Assembly: GCA_027310605.1 (NCBI GenBank)
Contig: DAIDAN010000001.1
Location: 1 to 29,146 of the forward strand
Direction: 5' to 3'
DNA length: 29,146 nucleotides
From: Candidatus Aenigmatarchaeota archaeon
Lineage (GTDB): Archaea > Aenigmatarchaeota > Aenigmatarchaeia > Aenigmatarchaeales > DAIDAN01
A model generated the notes under the pieces. That model saw nothing but the letters and a program-made list of their open reading frames with translations, made no database searches and was not told where the DNA came from. Position 1 is the stretch's first letter, and each line of letters opens with the position of its first letter. The translations under genes were made by a program, and so were the position numbers. Below, one piece after another: positions 1-7,446 of the stretch.

Positions 1-1
1 T

Positions 2-3000
2 TTCAGAGGAGGCGAATATGTCGGAATAGGTTATTACACCTATGTCGACTGGGTGAGAATAAGGAAATATGCTGACCCTGCACCAACTTATTCTTTCGGA
101 AACATAACCATCAGTCCGACGCTCAAGGCAGTTTTAAGCGTTCCAAAATCCGTTCAGCCAAACAAAAATTTTACAGTCAATATTAGAGTGTCTGACGGTT
201 CAAACATTCCAATAACAAATTTCACCATCTCCGACTTCAAATTATTCCGCGACAGCGAGCAAATCAATTTCACAAATTTCGCAAATTACGGAAACGGCAC
301 CTACTCGCTGAACGCGAGCAGCGGAAACATTATCGGAAAAGTTTCATTCGGGATAGAGGCTGGCGGCGCGTCCGCGGAAGCGTTTGCGGATGTTGCGATA
401 AAGCCGAAAAACAATACCGTATTCATCGCGAACGGCTGGGAAAATATTTTTTCGGCGGGCCTGACCGGCAGGCCGGTTTTCTCAAACTATTCTGATACTG
501 AAAAATATTATTTCGGCAGAATCAGGCCGGAGCAGGTTTTCGTTTTCGAAAATATCACAACAGAGTACCCGGCTTACAGGCTCAAAAACAAGCGGGCTTT
601 TCTGGAAACATTTTACAAAAACGAAACAGCGGTTCTGGTTTCCAGGAGGGAGCAGGCTCTCGCTGCAGCGCCATATGCGAGGCTGAAGAATTATCCGATA
701 ATTTTCGATAACGATGAAACGGTTTTTAATGGTTTTAATAATATTGTAAATTTTTCAGACAAAACTGCGGATGAAATAAACGATTTCGCAATAAGCGAAT
801 TTTCCAGAGCGGGAAAGAACATAAATACAATTGTTATTACGGATACAGTTGCGGAGACTTCCGCGTTGGCAGGGGCTGTTGCGGCAAAGCACGATTCAAT
901 AATAATTCCGATAAACTTTTCCGCGATATCATATCCCGCAACAGTTTCCGACTTTTACGGACTGAACGGCGCGAACGGCGTGATAAAACTGAAACAAAAA
1001 ATAAACTCGACGATAAAAAAACTTTCGGACAATTTTCTTTTCTCGAACTCGATTGATTACAAGGTTGGAAGGGCGCAGCTTAATCTGATTTTGTTGGGCA
1101 ATATTTCCGAAGTTCCGCAGCCCGTTGTCTTTGATTCCGGGAGGGAAATCTTTTTCGATTATGATGGCAACTATCTGCTCTCGGATTTTCCATACTCTGA
1201 TACGAACGGCGACGGCAAGGCAGATCTGATAGCGGGAAGGGTTGTCTCGCCCTATCAGCTGATGGATTTGAAGAAGACGAACAGGATAGTCACGGCAGCG
1301 CTTTACCGGAATTTTGAAACAGTTTTTTCCGGCAACGGGCTGATAGAGAGCCAGGCTGCGGACGCGGCTTTCAGGACAGCGGGCTTTGAAACAACCCGGC
1401 TGATAGAGAACAGGACAAACCTTTCCGAATACGAGCTGACTTTCGGTTTCAGCAACATAACCGGTTTTTTGAAAAAGCTTTTCAGCGACATGTCAATAAC
1501 GGAGTCTCTAAAACTTATGGACACGATTTACAGCGGCTACAGCGAGCTTCTTGAGCACAATTATTACAAGATGATGAGCGGCTTGAGCCTCGGCTGGAAC
1601 GGAATCACGATAAAAATGATTCCTGATGAAAAGCTGACAAGAGAGTCTCTGCTGGATAATATGCAAAATGCGGACGGAGTTTTCTATTACGGAAAGGGCA
1701 ACGGCGGCTGGCAGACGGAAAGTTTCAGCGATAATAAAATTCTTCCCGCCGAGCTCCCGCCTTCGGGCGCGATGGTTTACGACGAGCGCACGAACTCAGC
1801 GCGCAAACCAGATAAAGAATTTTTCGAGAAAGGCGCGCCGGCTTTCATCGGCAGCAGCGGAATGATTCACGATGCCTACAGCTTCATGCCGAACGCGAAA
1901 TTTTCGCAGGCAGTCGCAAGAAACAGGAGCATCGCCGCATCGCTTGAAAGCAGCAAGTACCCTTTGCTGCCGAACCAGATAAGAAACCTGACCGCAACTT
2001 TGCAGTTCAACTACCAGCCGCAAACCGACCTGGCGATAAAGCAGTTCCTGGAAATGGTCTGCTATTGCGACCCCGAGAAAAAGATAGACCCTGACGCGCA
2101 GGAAACCGGGAGCAACCCGGAGATAAGCCGTTCGACAACATTCATTTCAAGGATAAGAATTCCGATAAATTATATTGTTTCAAGGGAAAGAATATTTTTC
2201 GATGCGAAGGATTATTTGCAGGAAACCGGGAAGCCTATGATACCGCTTTATTCGGCGGAAACGATACTGCCGAACGGCTCGGAAATTCTCGGAATAAGGT
2301 TCGATTACAATTCTTCGGTTTATGAAAATATTTCCGCGGATTTCGTTCCAGATGACGGGAATTTCGGGCAGCCCGCGCAGGTTCAAGGCTTTTATCCGCA
2401 GCAGATGTTTTACAACGAGACTTTTGATTTGTTGGACGGAAGAAAAAATATGAAACTGATAGCGGCGGGAATGCAATATAACAACGGCACGAAAGAGGCT
2501 CTTGTCGTTGACGGCGCGGAAGCGGTTATAGAATACTCCGCGCCCTTCGAGTTTTTGGAATTCTCCGCTGAAAATATAACAACGGGAAAGAATGAAACAT
2601 TCAGAATAAATGCATTTGGCGCTGATAATCTTTCCGCTGTCATCGATATCAGGAGCGGAAACTTTTCGGAAACGATTGAGAAAAATATCCCGTCAGGTTA
2701 TTCCGAAATATTCTGGAGCCCGCCGTTCAACGGGGATTTCACGGCGACAGCCTACCTGCTTTCAGGAAACAATTCCGCGGGACCGAGGTATGCTTATTTT
2801 TCTGTCAAGCCGCAGGATTTTTTCAGTTCCTTCGAGTCTTTCGGAGCCGGCTGGTACAGCAAAACCATGAAAAGTTTCGCGGAAAAAATTTCGCTCGCTT
2901 TCAGCGGCGCTTCAGCCATTGTCTGGTATGTCAATCCCTTTGCAAGATTTTCCTCGTCCGCGAATTCCTCCGCTATTGAAAAACAAATATCTATCCCGGA

Positions 3001-3208
3001 ATATTCGTTTTCCGTTTCGCAGGATTCGGGAAAAATAATTTACAGAATAAGGAGCGAGAAGGGCGAGCTTGTTCTTGAAAGAAATGCGGGCGCGACAAGC
3101 GAGACCTGCAGGGGCGACTGCTCGGGATTGTATGAAAAAATGAATTCGGAAGCAGCAAGGATGCAGCAACTTCAGGATTATGCTGCCGGGATTATCGGGG
3201 ATAAGTAA
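2..3208 (+). CDS. Large secreted/surface protein, 5' end outside window (DUF2341 end plus gingipain-like region)
   Basis: The frame is open from base 2, so the gene starts upstream of the window; about 1068 residues are visible. The first ~30 residues (ending YVDWVRIRKYADPAPTYSFG) match the end of DUF2341, a domain of archaeal surface proteins. Next comes an Ig-like beta region (to about nt 410), then alternating alpha/beta sequence. The stretch DTNGDGKADLIAGR (about nt 1199-1240) and the later YYGKGNGGW and GAPAFIGSSG segments resemble the caspase-like fold of peptidase family C25. The expected catalytic His of 'GHG' is Lys (GKG, nt 1691-1699) and no Cys is seen at the nucleophile position, so it is probably not an active protease. 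Many N-x-S/T sites fit an exported glycoprotein. No clear C-terminal membrane anchor is present; a weak hydrophobic stretch lies near nt 2890-2945. DUF2341 is fairly sure; the C25-like call is inference. Confidence 0.8.
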   Translation, partial: FRGGEYVGIGYYTYVDWVRIRKYADPAPTYSFGNITISPTLKAVLSVPKSVQPNKNFTVNIRVSDGSNIPITNFTISDFKLFRDSEQINFTNFANYGNGTYSLNASSGNIIGKVSFGIEAGGASAEAFADVAIKPKNNTVFIANGWENIFSAGLTGRPVFSNYSDTEKYYFGRIRPEQVFVFENITTEYPAYRLKNKRAFLETFYKNETAVLVSRREQALAAAPYARLKNYPIIFDNDETVFNGFNNIVNFSDKTADEINDFAISEFSRAGKNINTIVITDTVAETSALAGAVAAKHDSIIIPINFSAISYPATVSDFYGLNGANGVIKLKQKINSTIKKLSDNFLFSNSIDYKVGRAQLNLILLGNISEVPQPVVFDSGREIFFDYDGNYLLSDFPYSDTNGDGKADLIAGRVVSPYQLMDLKKTNRIVTAALYRNFETVFSGNGLIESQAADAAFRTAGFETTRLIENRTNLSEYELTFGFSNITGFLKKLFSDMSITESLKLMDTIYSGYSELLEHNYYKMMSGLSLGWNGITIKMIPDEKLTRESLLDNMQNADGVFYYGKGNGGWQTESFSDNKILPAELPPSGAMVYDERTNSARKPDKEFFEKGAPAFIGSSGMIHDAYSFMPNAKFSQAVARNRSIAASLESSKYPLLPNQIRNLTATLQFNYQPQTDLAIKQFLEMVCYCDPEKKIDPDAQETGSNPEISRSTTFISRIRIPINYIVSRERIFFDAKDYLQETGKPMIPLYSAETILPNGSEILGIRFDYNSSVYENISADFVPDDGNFGQPAQVQGFYPQQMFYNETFDLLDGRKNMKLIAAGMQYNNGTKEALVVDGAEAVIEYSAPFEFLEFSAENITTGKNETFRINAFGADNLSAVIDIRSGNFSETIEKNIPSGYSEIFWSPPFNGDFTATAYLLSGNNSAGPRYAYFSVKPQDFFSSFESFGAGWYSKTMKSFAEKISLAFSGASAIVWYVNPFARFSSSANSSAIEKQISIPEYSFSVSQDSGKIIYRIRSEKGELVLERNAGATSETCRGDCSGLYEKMNSEAARMQQLQDYAAGIIGDK

Positions 3209-3240
3209 GAAAATAAAATATTGTGGCCCGAAGGACACGC

Positions 3241-3260
3241 GGGTTATCTGAAGATAGCCC
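3241..3260 (+). terminator. Hairpin downstream of the surface protein gene
   Basis: Stem GGGTTATC/GATAGCCC with a TGAA loop lies 33 bp after the stop codon. It has one G-T pair and only a weak T-run further down (nt 3280-3285). It may protect or end the transcript. The rest of 3209-3367 is AT-rich leader sequence for the tRNA gene. Confidence 0.3.
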
Positions 3261-3333
3261 AGCTTAACAAGTTGCATGAATTTTTATAAAACTCATACAA
3301 CCCCCAAGTGTCTGACAAGTATTGTTTATCGAA

Positions 3334-3344
3334 ACATTTAAAGC
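3334..3344 (+). promoter_or_regulatory. TATA-like box of the type II tRNA gene
   Basis: ACATTTAAAGC lies about 25-34 bp before the tRNA 5' end, the usual archaeal TATA distance. The other two tRNA genes in the window have the same arrangement. Confidence 0.55.
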
Positions 3345-3367
3345 TATGGCGAAACCGAGAATGGGAC

Positions 3368-3510
3368 GCCGAGATAGCCTAGCAAGGCAAGGCGTCTGCC
3401 TGCGAAGCAGATGACACCCCAAGTGTCGCGCGGCGCACGAAAAATTTCATTTTTCGGCGGAGCCGGAAACCGAAGGTTTCCGTGCCGTTCGAATCCCGCT
3501 CTCGGCGCCA
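3368..3510 (+). tRNA. Type II (Ser-like) tRNA, anticodon reads GCG, intron in the T stem
   Basis: Acceptor GCCGAGA (3368-3374) pairs with TCTCGGC (3500-3506), followed by G73 and an encoded CCA (3508-3510). The D stem GCCT/AGGC and anticodon stem TCTGC/GCAGA (3395-3399/3407-3411) are perfect. A long variable arm GACAC-CCCAA-GTGTC (3413-3427) and G73 mark it as a serine-type body. The 3' T half TTCGAAT-CCCGC is normal, but its 5' partner GCGGG exists only if about 53 nt (3434-3486) are removed between positions 52 and 53: GCGG (3430-3433) plus G (3487). The seven-base loop is CTGCGAA, giving anticodon GCG (Arg CGC), not a Ser anticodon; Ser-GCT differs by one base. Gene body sure; amino acid identity open. 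Confidence 0.8.
3435..3485. repeat. Cloverleaf element copy 1, forms the tRNA intron
   Basis: Closing stem GCAC (3435-3438)/GTGC (3482-3485). Arm 1 GAAAAA...TTTTTC (3439-3455), arm 2 GGC-gga-GCC (3456-3464), arm 3 GGAAACC-gaa-GGTTTCC (3465-3481). The arms abut with no unpaired bases. The copy fills almost exactly the inferred intron of the surrounding tRNA. Confidence 0.8.
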
Positions 3511-3610
3511 AAATAATTATCATTGAATTCAGAAAAAATCAGAATGGCCGTTAAAGCCGCTGATGCGAACGCCGCTACCATCGTATCTCCTTCAACTCAA
3601 TCCGTATCTA

Positions 3611-4888
3611 TCACTTGAAACCCCTCTCCAAGCCGAACATGTGCGCCGCCTGCGCGTCCAGCGGATAGAGATTTTGTTTTTTTCCAATCAGCTTCTCAAC
3701 GCCTGTAATTTTCTGCGTCGCGCACAGCATCTGGAGTTCCTCTTTCAATGCTTCAACATAATTCACCACTCCTTCGGCCTTCGCGACATTCGCTGCAATC
3801 AGGAACGGCCGCCCCAGGCTCGCGCCGCTCGCGCCGAGCATAATCGCCTTGCCGATATCGAGGCCGTTGTTATATCCGCCGGCGAGCAGGATGTCGAAAT
3901 CCGGCTTTTTCCCAATCATGGAAAAGATTGTCGCGGAAGGCACGGACATCTCGTTCATTACCAGCCAGGGGCTCATTCCGGTTCCGCCGCCGAACCCGTC
4001 TATGGTCAGGCATTCAATCCTTATTCCGTTTTCGCTCTTCAGATTTTGCAAGGTTGAAATCAGCTTCAGTATTCCGGTTCCCATCCCGGTTTTCACCCAA
4101 ATCGGCAGACCCAGATTCGAGAATTTCATTATGTTTTTTTTCAGCTGCTCGTCCGAGAGCGAACCCGGCTGCACATGGCGCTGGTAGGTGCCGTCCTTGT
4201 TCTTTATGACGATGTAGCCGAGCTTTTTATATTTTTCAGCGAGCGCGTCGTCTTCGAACTTTACCTCTCCGCCGAGCCCCTGCTTTGCGCCCTGCCCGAT
4301 TTTCACCTCTATCGCGTGCGCGCCGAGCGCCGCGCCCTTCTCGAAGACGCCCTGTTTTATATCTTCTCCGTTCCCCTGCACAATCATCGCGCCCCGCTTC
4401 TTGTAATTGTCGAGGAACGGCTGCATCCTTTCCTTCAATCCCGCTTCGCCGTAAGTCGCGAGAACATTCTCGCCGATTACAACCGCTATTCCCGCTTTCG
4501 CCGCGCCTTCGGCGAGGGCCGCACCGCGCAAATGCGCAACCTTTGTGGAGCCCATCGCAGCGACCGATATAGGCACGGAGAATTTGAAGGAGCCGATTTC
4601 CATCTCTGTTGAGACATTCTTGAAGACTATGGAGTCGCCGTAAAGCTCCGGCAGGATTTGGATGTCCTCGATGTTCGGCAGCCTTTTCTCCCCGCCGAAC
4701 TGCGCAACTCCGAAAGGGTCTGGAAAGACAGTCCTGCCGGTCTTCGCCTTCAATCCTATCTCACAGTTCCCGTCCAAAGTGCAGACGGAGCAGATGCCCC
4801 CCTGGCAGACATGCTCCTCGAAGGTCGCTTTCGTCTTTGTCACAATATCAGCGTTTTGGTGCCTTCGCAATGCTTTTTCACTATACAT
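3611..4888 (-). CDS. FMN-dependent oxidoreductase of the glutamate synthase central-domain fold
   Basis: This is a 425-residue TIM-barrel flavoprotein. KIGQGAKQGLGG (residues 196-207) matches the FMN/2-oxoglutarate loop of the glutamate synthase FMN domain; VKTGMGTG, IDGFGGGTG and LLAGGYNNGLDIGKAIMLGA follow in the right order. The C-terminal part (LGRPFLIAA...EALKEELQ) resembles type 2 IPP isomerase and lactate-oxidase barrels, and the 3Fe-4S signature of true glutamate synthase is missing. Near the N-terminus is a cysteine cluster (C28, C33, C36, C42) that could hold a metal or Fe-S centre. No glutaminase domain or small subunit is nearby, so glutamate synthase activity is not shown. The start is the ATG at 4888. 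It is a single gene on the minus strand with its 3' end facing the tRNA. Confidence 0.8.
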   Translation of the reverse strand: MYSEKALRRHQNADIVTKTKATFEEHVCQGGICSVCTLDGNCEIGLKAKTGRTVFPDPFGVAQFGGEKRLPNIEDIQILPELYGDSIVFKNVSTEMEIGSFKFSVPISVAAMGSTKVAHLRGAALAEGAAKAGIAVVIGENVLATYGEAGLKERMQPFLDNYKKRGAMIVQGNGEDIKQGVFEKGAALGAHAIEVKIGQGAKQGLGGEVKFEDDALAEKYKKLGYIVIKNKDGTYQRHVQPGSLSDEQLKKNIMKFSNLGLPIWVKTGMGTGILKLISTLQNLKSENGIRIECLTIDGFGGGTGMSPWLVMNEMSVPSATIFSMIGKKPDFDILLAGGYNNGLDIGKAIMLGASGASLGRPFLIAANVAKAEGVVNYVEALKEELQMLCATQKITGVEKLIGKKQNLYPLDAQAAHMFGLERGFK

Positions 4889-5190
4889 GGCAACACCTCA
4901 AATTTCATTTTTGATTTTTGAAAATGAAAGCAATACGACTCGATTAACATCATTACGGCTTGATTTGCAGGAACGCTGAAATACGAATCAGCAACAAATA
5001 CGCCGATAACAGCACCGCAACCAGACAATTTAACGGCCGTTCTGACTTTGTGAGTTCAATCCGTATTGTCAACCGTCATGGTTTTGTGAATTCGAATCGT
5101 AATGCGCAGTATCGTAATGATTTCTTGCGGAGTATTTATATATTTTATTTTCTAAAGAAAATCCAGAAATATAATATGAAAAATAAAAAA
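4889..5190. other. Intergenic region with a dispersed repeat, no gene seen
   Basis: AT-rich spacer upstream of the FMN enzyme. It carries copy a of the TACGGCTTGATTTG repeat (4951-4991) and short degenerate relatives. An open frame on the plus strand (4960-5244) has repeat-derived, low-complexity sequence and is not believed. Confidence 0.5.
4951..4991 (+). repeat. Dispersed intergenic repeat B, copy a
   Basis: The 41-nt stretch starting CATTACGGCTTGATTTG and ending TACGAATCAG is nearly the same as 24929-24970; the two differ mainly in a few bases and one indel. The core is also found inverted at 17015-17030. All copies are between genes. Confidence 0.65.
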
Positions 5191-5192
5191 TT
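5176..5192 (-). terminator. T-run terminator on the minus strand
   Basis: On the minus strand CAATTTTTTATTTTTC follows directly after the right arm of the long inverted repeat. It fits an archaeal T-rich terminator for the acidic-protein transcript and the putative RNA below. Confidence 0.45.
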
Positions 5193-5193
5193 G

Positions 5194-5323
5194 GGCTCTG
5201 CAGGAATCCCGATAAGGATTGGATTCAAGAATCAGGACTGCTGAATAAAGCCGAGCGAAATAAGACGCAAAACAAGCGCTTCCTTTTTCCGAATCGTTCC
5301 GTAATGATGATTCCTGCAGAGCC
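5194..5323 (-). ncRNA. Putative structured RNA closed by a 15-bp perfect stem
   Basis: GGCTCTGCAGGAATC (5194-5208) and its exact reverse complement (5309-5323) enclose 100 nt. Read on the minus strand the block lies 23 nt after the stop of the acidic-protein gene and ends in a T-run, so it is either the 3' UTR or a processed RNA. Internal pairing is seen, for example GATTC-tt-GAATC. It does not match 5S rRNA, SRP RNA or tRNA by eye. It could also be a small terminal-inverted-repeat element. Confidence 0.4.
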
Positions 5324-5346
5324 GAAAAAAATAAAAAGGCGCGTTA

Positions 5347-5499
5347 TCAGTATTCCTCCTCCGACTCCTCTTCCTCGAACGCATCCTCTTCCTCTTCCTC
5401 GGCCTTTTCAGCCTTCTCCTCCTTTTCCACGGGCTCCTCGATTTCCTTTTTCTTCGCGGCTGTCTTGCCCGCGGCGAACTTTGCAGCATTCTTTGCCAT
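5347..5499 (-). CDS. 50-residue protein with lysine-rich head and acidic tail, unknown function
   Basis: The protein starts MAKNAAKFAAGKTAAKKKE, runs through mixed K/E sequence, and ends in a nearly pure Glu/Asp tail with a final EEEY and TGA stop. A GGGTGG ribosome-binding site lies about 4-9 nt before the ATG at 5499. A TATA-like box is at 5597-5608. The bipolar charge suggests an RNA-, ribosome- or chaperone-associated protein, but no family is recognised. Arg-rich and Pro-rich open frames over the same bases are shadows made by the GAG/GAA repeats. The clear RBS, promoter and terminator make it a probable real gene. Confidence 0.7.
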   Translation of the reverse strand: MAKNAAKFAAGKTAAKKKEIEEPVEKEEKAEKAEEEEEDAFEEEESEEEY

Positions 5500-5940
5500 A
5501 AAACCACCCTTTAACAAGCGTTTATTTTTGTCTTAATTGCGGTTGATTAAGTGTTTGTCAAACCGCAGTTTCGGATGGCAACAGATGCACATATCAGGTA
5601 TTTAAACCTTATGGGAGCGCTGCCGTTTGATTGCTTTCATTTTGTGCATGATATTTCTCCATAAAATTCCGCAAAGCAAGATGCAAAAACATTTTTATCA
5701 TTTTTCTCTGCTCTTCGCCCAATTTTCAAACCTTTTCCCTATCGTATTCGTTGACCCAGCTTTCAATATGCTTCCTTGCAAGCCCTATCCACAGTTTTTA
5801 AGCGCCATCATACTAGGATTGAAATGAATCGCTGGCAAGAAATGCTGATAAAAATGCAACCTTTAAAACCTTTCTTTGCAAACAGTTTCATATATTCTGC
5901 ATTCAAGCAGCTATATGCAATTCTTGTCAAAGGTATATTT
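5500..5940. other. Intergenic region between divergent genes
   Basis: It holds the upstream region of the acidic-protein gene on the left and the eIF6 promoter on the right (TATA-like sequences near 5887-5899 and 5910-5918). An open frame at 5627-5827 lacks an RBS and has no recognisable sequence. No other gene is seen. Confidence 0.5.
5597..5608 (-). promoter_or_regulatory. TATA-like box for the acidic small protein
   Basis: On the minus strand this reads GGTTTAAATACC. It lies about 98 bp before the start codon, which predicts a leader of roughly 70 nt containing the GGGTGG ribosome-binding site. Confidence 0.45.
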
Positions 5941-6591
5941 ATGAAATTCATTCGGACAAATTTTAACGGGGACACGAACCTCGGCTTGTACGGATTCGCA
6001 ACAGACGGCTACTGCCTTCTCGGAAACCATCCTAAGCACACGCATAAGATGGAGGAGCTGCTGAAAGCGAAAATAAAAATTGCGCAGATTGCGGGAACTG
6101 AGCTTGCCGGGATTTTCGCCGCGGGAAATTCAAGCGGAATCCTCGTCTCGAAGATTGCTGATGCGCGCGAGCTGAAAGAGATAAAAAAAGCGCTCGGGAT
6201 AAATGTTCTCGTGATAAAGGCAAAGGAGACTGCAATCGGGAATCTCGTTTTGTGCAACGACAAGGGCTGCATAATTTCCGCAAAGCTGAGAAAATACGGG
6301 AAGGATATAGCCGAAACGCTGGACTGCGAGACAGCGGTCGGCGGGATAGCAGGGCTGCATATCGTCGGCTCCGCCGCAGCCGCGAGCAACAAAGGTTGTT
6401 TGTGCCACCGCGAATCAAATGAAGAAGAATTAAGGCTGGTAGAGGAGATGCTGAAAGTGAAGGCCGACATCGGAAGCATAGGCGGCTCGCCTTTCGTGAA
6501 AGCCGGGCTGATAGCGAACAGCTTCGGCGTCGCCGTGTCCGAGGAGGCCACAGGTCCGGAGCTCCAGAGGATTGACGAGGTTTTCGGATAA
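5941..6591 (+). CDS. eif6: Translation initiation factor 6 (aIF6)
   Basis: The 216-residue protein has the usual family length. It begins MKFIRTNFNGDTNLGLYGFA and shows the fivefold pseudo-repeat of the IF6 fold (LGLYGFATDGYCLLG, LAGIFAAGNSSGILV, IGNLVLCNDKGCIIS, GLHIVGSAAAASNKG, GLIANSFGVAVSE). aIF6 binds the large ribosomal subunit and blocks joining with the small one. The open frame reaches back to 5776, but those extra residues are AT-rich and the family starts at 5941; TATA-like sequences just upstream support this. In many archaea eIF6 lies with ribosomal genes, prefoldin alpha and ftsY. That order is partly kept here: prefoldin alpha and ftsY follow downstream. Confidence 0.93.
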   Translation: MKFIRTNFNGDTNLGLYGFATDGYCLLGNHPKHTHKMEELLKAKIKIAQIAGTELAGIFAAGNSSGILVSKIADARELKEIKKALGINVLVIKAKETAIGNLVLCNDKGCIISAKLRKYGKDIAETLDCETAVGGIAGLHIVGSAAAASNKGCLCHRESNEEELRLVEEMLKVKADIGSIGGSPFVKAGLIANSFGVAVSEEATGPELQRIDEVFG

Positions 6592-6635
6592 CTATTTAAC
6601 TTTGGAAAAATAATTATGATAAAGCAGGCGATGTT

Positions 6636-6943
6636 ATGATTAAATATATTTCCGCAAGAGAAACGCTTCAATAAGGGAGCGGCTGCACTATATAAATAAG
6701 GCAATAAAGGTTGCTTATGAAAAACCAACAGGCCGCAGTATGCTTGATGCGCTCGCATCCCCGCTGTATCTTGTCGGAAATATTTATGATAATTTCGAGA
6801 CTGACTCGGAAGTCGAAGAAAACTTTTGCTTGATTCATCCTGACAAGTTTGACGGAATTTGCAGGGAATTTTTAAAATCATACTTTGAGTATATTTTTGA
6901 CGCTTCCCCTAAAGAAAGAAATGTAATGTTTATTGATTTATGA
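6636..6943 (+). pseudogene. Small unknown gene, probably broken by a one-base frameshift
   Basis: The frame from ATG 6636 reads MIKYISARETLQ then stops. The -1 frame continues from about 6671 with plausible sequence (IRERLHYINKAIKVAYEKPT...) to the stop at 6943, giving about 100 residues if joined. If only the intact part is used, ATG 6740 gives 67 residues (MLDALASPLYLVGNIYDNF... ending VMFIDL), with a TATA-like CTATATAAATA at 6689-6699. The sequence is acidic and hydrophobic by turns and looks coded, but no family is recognised. The place between eIF6 and prefoldin is often taken by ribosomal protein LX/L18a; this is not that protein. Alternatives are a sequencing error or a short intact gene from 6740. 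Confidence 0.45.
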
Positions 6944-6970
6944 AAAATAAAAAAACCAAAATTGACTTTT

Positions 6971-7432
6971 ATGCCCAAACAAAAACAGCCAAACGCGAAG
7001 CCGGAGATGAAAGTGCCCGTCGGAAAAAGTCCGGAGGAGATAGGCGAGGAGCTCCAGAGAAGGAGCCTGCAAATGCAGATACTTCAGGCGGAGATGCAGG
7101 TGATTCGCGAGAGGCAGCATTCGCTCTCGCACAGGCTCGCCGACCTTGCGGAGACGAGGCAGGCAATCGCGGAGATGGTTTCCGTGAAAAGCGGAAGCGA
7201 GATACTGCTGCCATTGGGAAGCGGGAACTTCGTTTCCGGAAAAGTCTCAGACACGGAAAAGATTCTTGTCGGAGTAGGCGGCGGCATCGCGATAAAAAAG
7301 TCGCCGGAAGAAGCGCTGAAGTTCCTTGACGAGCGGGTTGCGGAGGCAGGCTCCGCGCTTCAGGAACTCGAGAAGCAGTTCGCGCAGCTGGAAGCCGAGC
7401 TTCACAGGCTGCAGTCGGAGACGCGGGAGTAG
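6971..7432 (+). CDS. pfdA: Prefoldin subunit alpha
   Basis: About 153 residues from ATG 6971 (the frame opens with TTG at 6962). Long N- and C-terminal coiled-coil helices (EEIGEELQRRSLQMQILQAEMQVIRERQ and FLDERVAEAGSALQELEKQFAQLEAELHRLQ, both split here by the hairpins) flank a central beta-hairpin region with LLPLGSGNFVSGKVSD and ILVGVGGGIAIKKS, the prefoldin alpha signature. The hexameric cytosolic chaperone alpha2-beta4 captures unfolded proteins and hands them to the thermosome. No Shine-Dalgarno is seen. The gene lies between the eIF6 and FtsY regions, as in other archaea, but an HD hydrolase separates it from ftsY. Confidence 0.9.
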   Translation: MPKQKQPNAKPEMKVPVGKSPEEIGEELQRRSLQMQILQAEMQVIRERQHSLSHRLADLAETRQAIAEMVSVKSGSEILLPLGSGNFVSGKVSDTEKILVGVGGGIAIKKSPEEALKFLDERVAEAGSALQELEKQFAQLEAELHRLQSETRE

Positions 7433-7446
7433 GCATTATGGATTGT

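Noticed and set aside
5232..5507. 91-residue Arg/Lys-rich minus-strand frame
   Set aside because: It is the out-of-frame reading of the GAG/GAA-rich acidic gene, without its own ribosome-binding site.
5776..5940. Upstream extension of eIF6
   Set aside because: AT-rich, not conserved in style, and longer than the family; the ATG at 5941 gives the standard N-terminus.
6009..6881. 290-residue minus-strand frame opposite eIF6
   Set aside because: Low-complexity shadow of eIF6 codons; eIF6 itself is certain.
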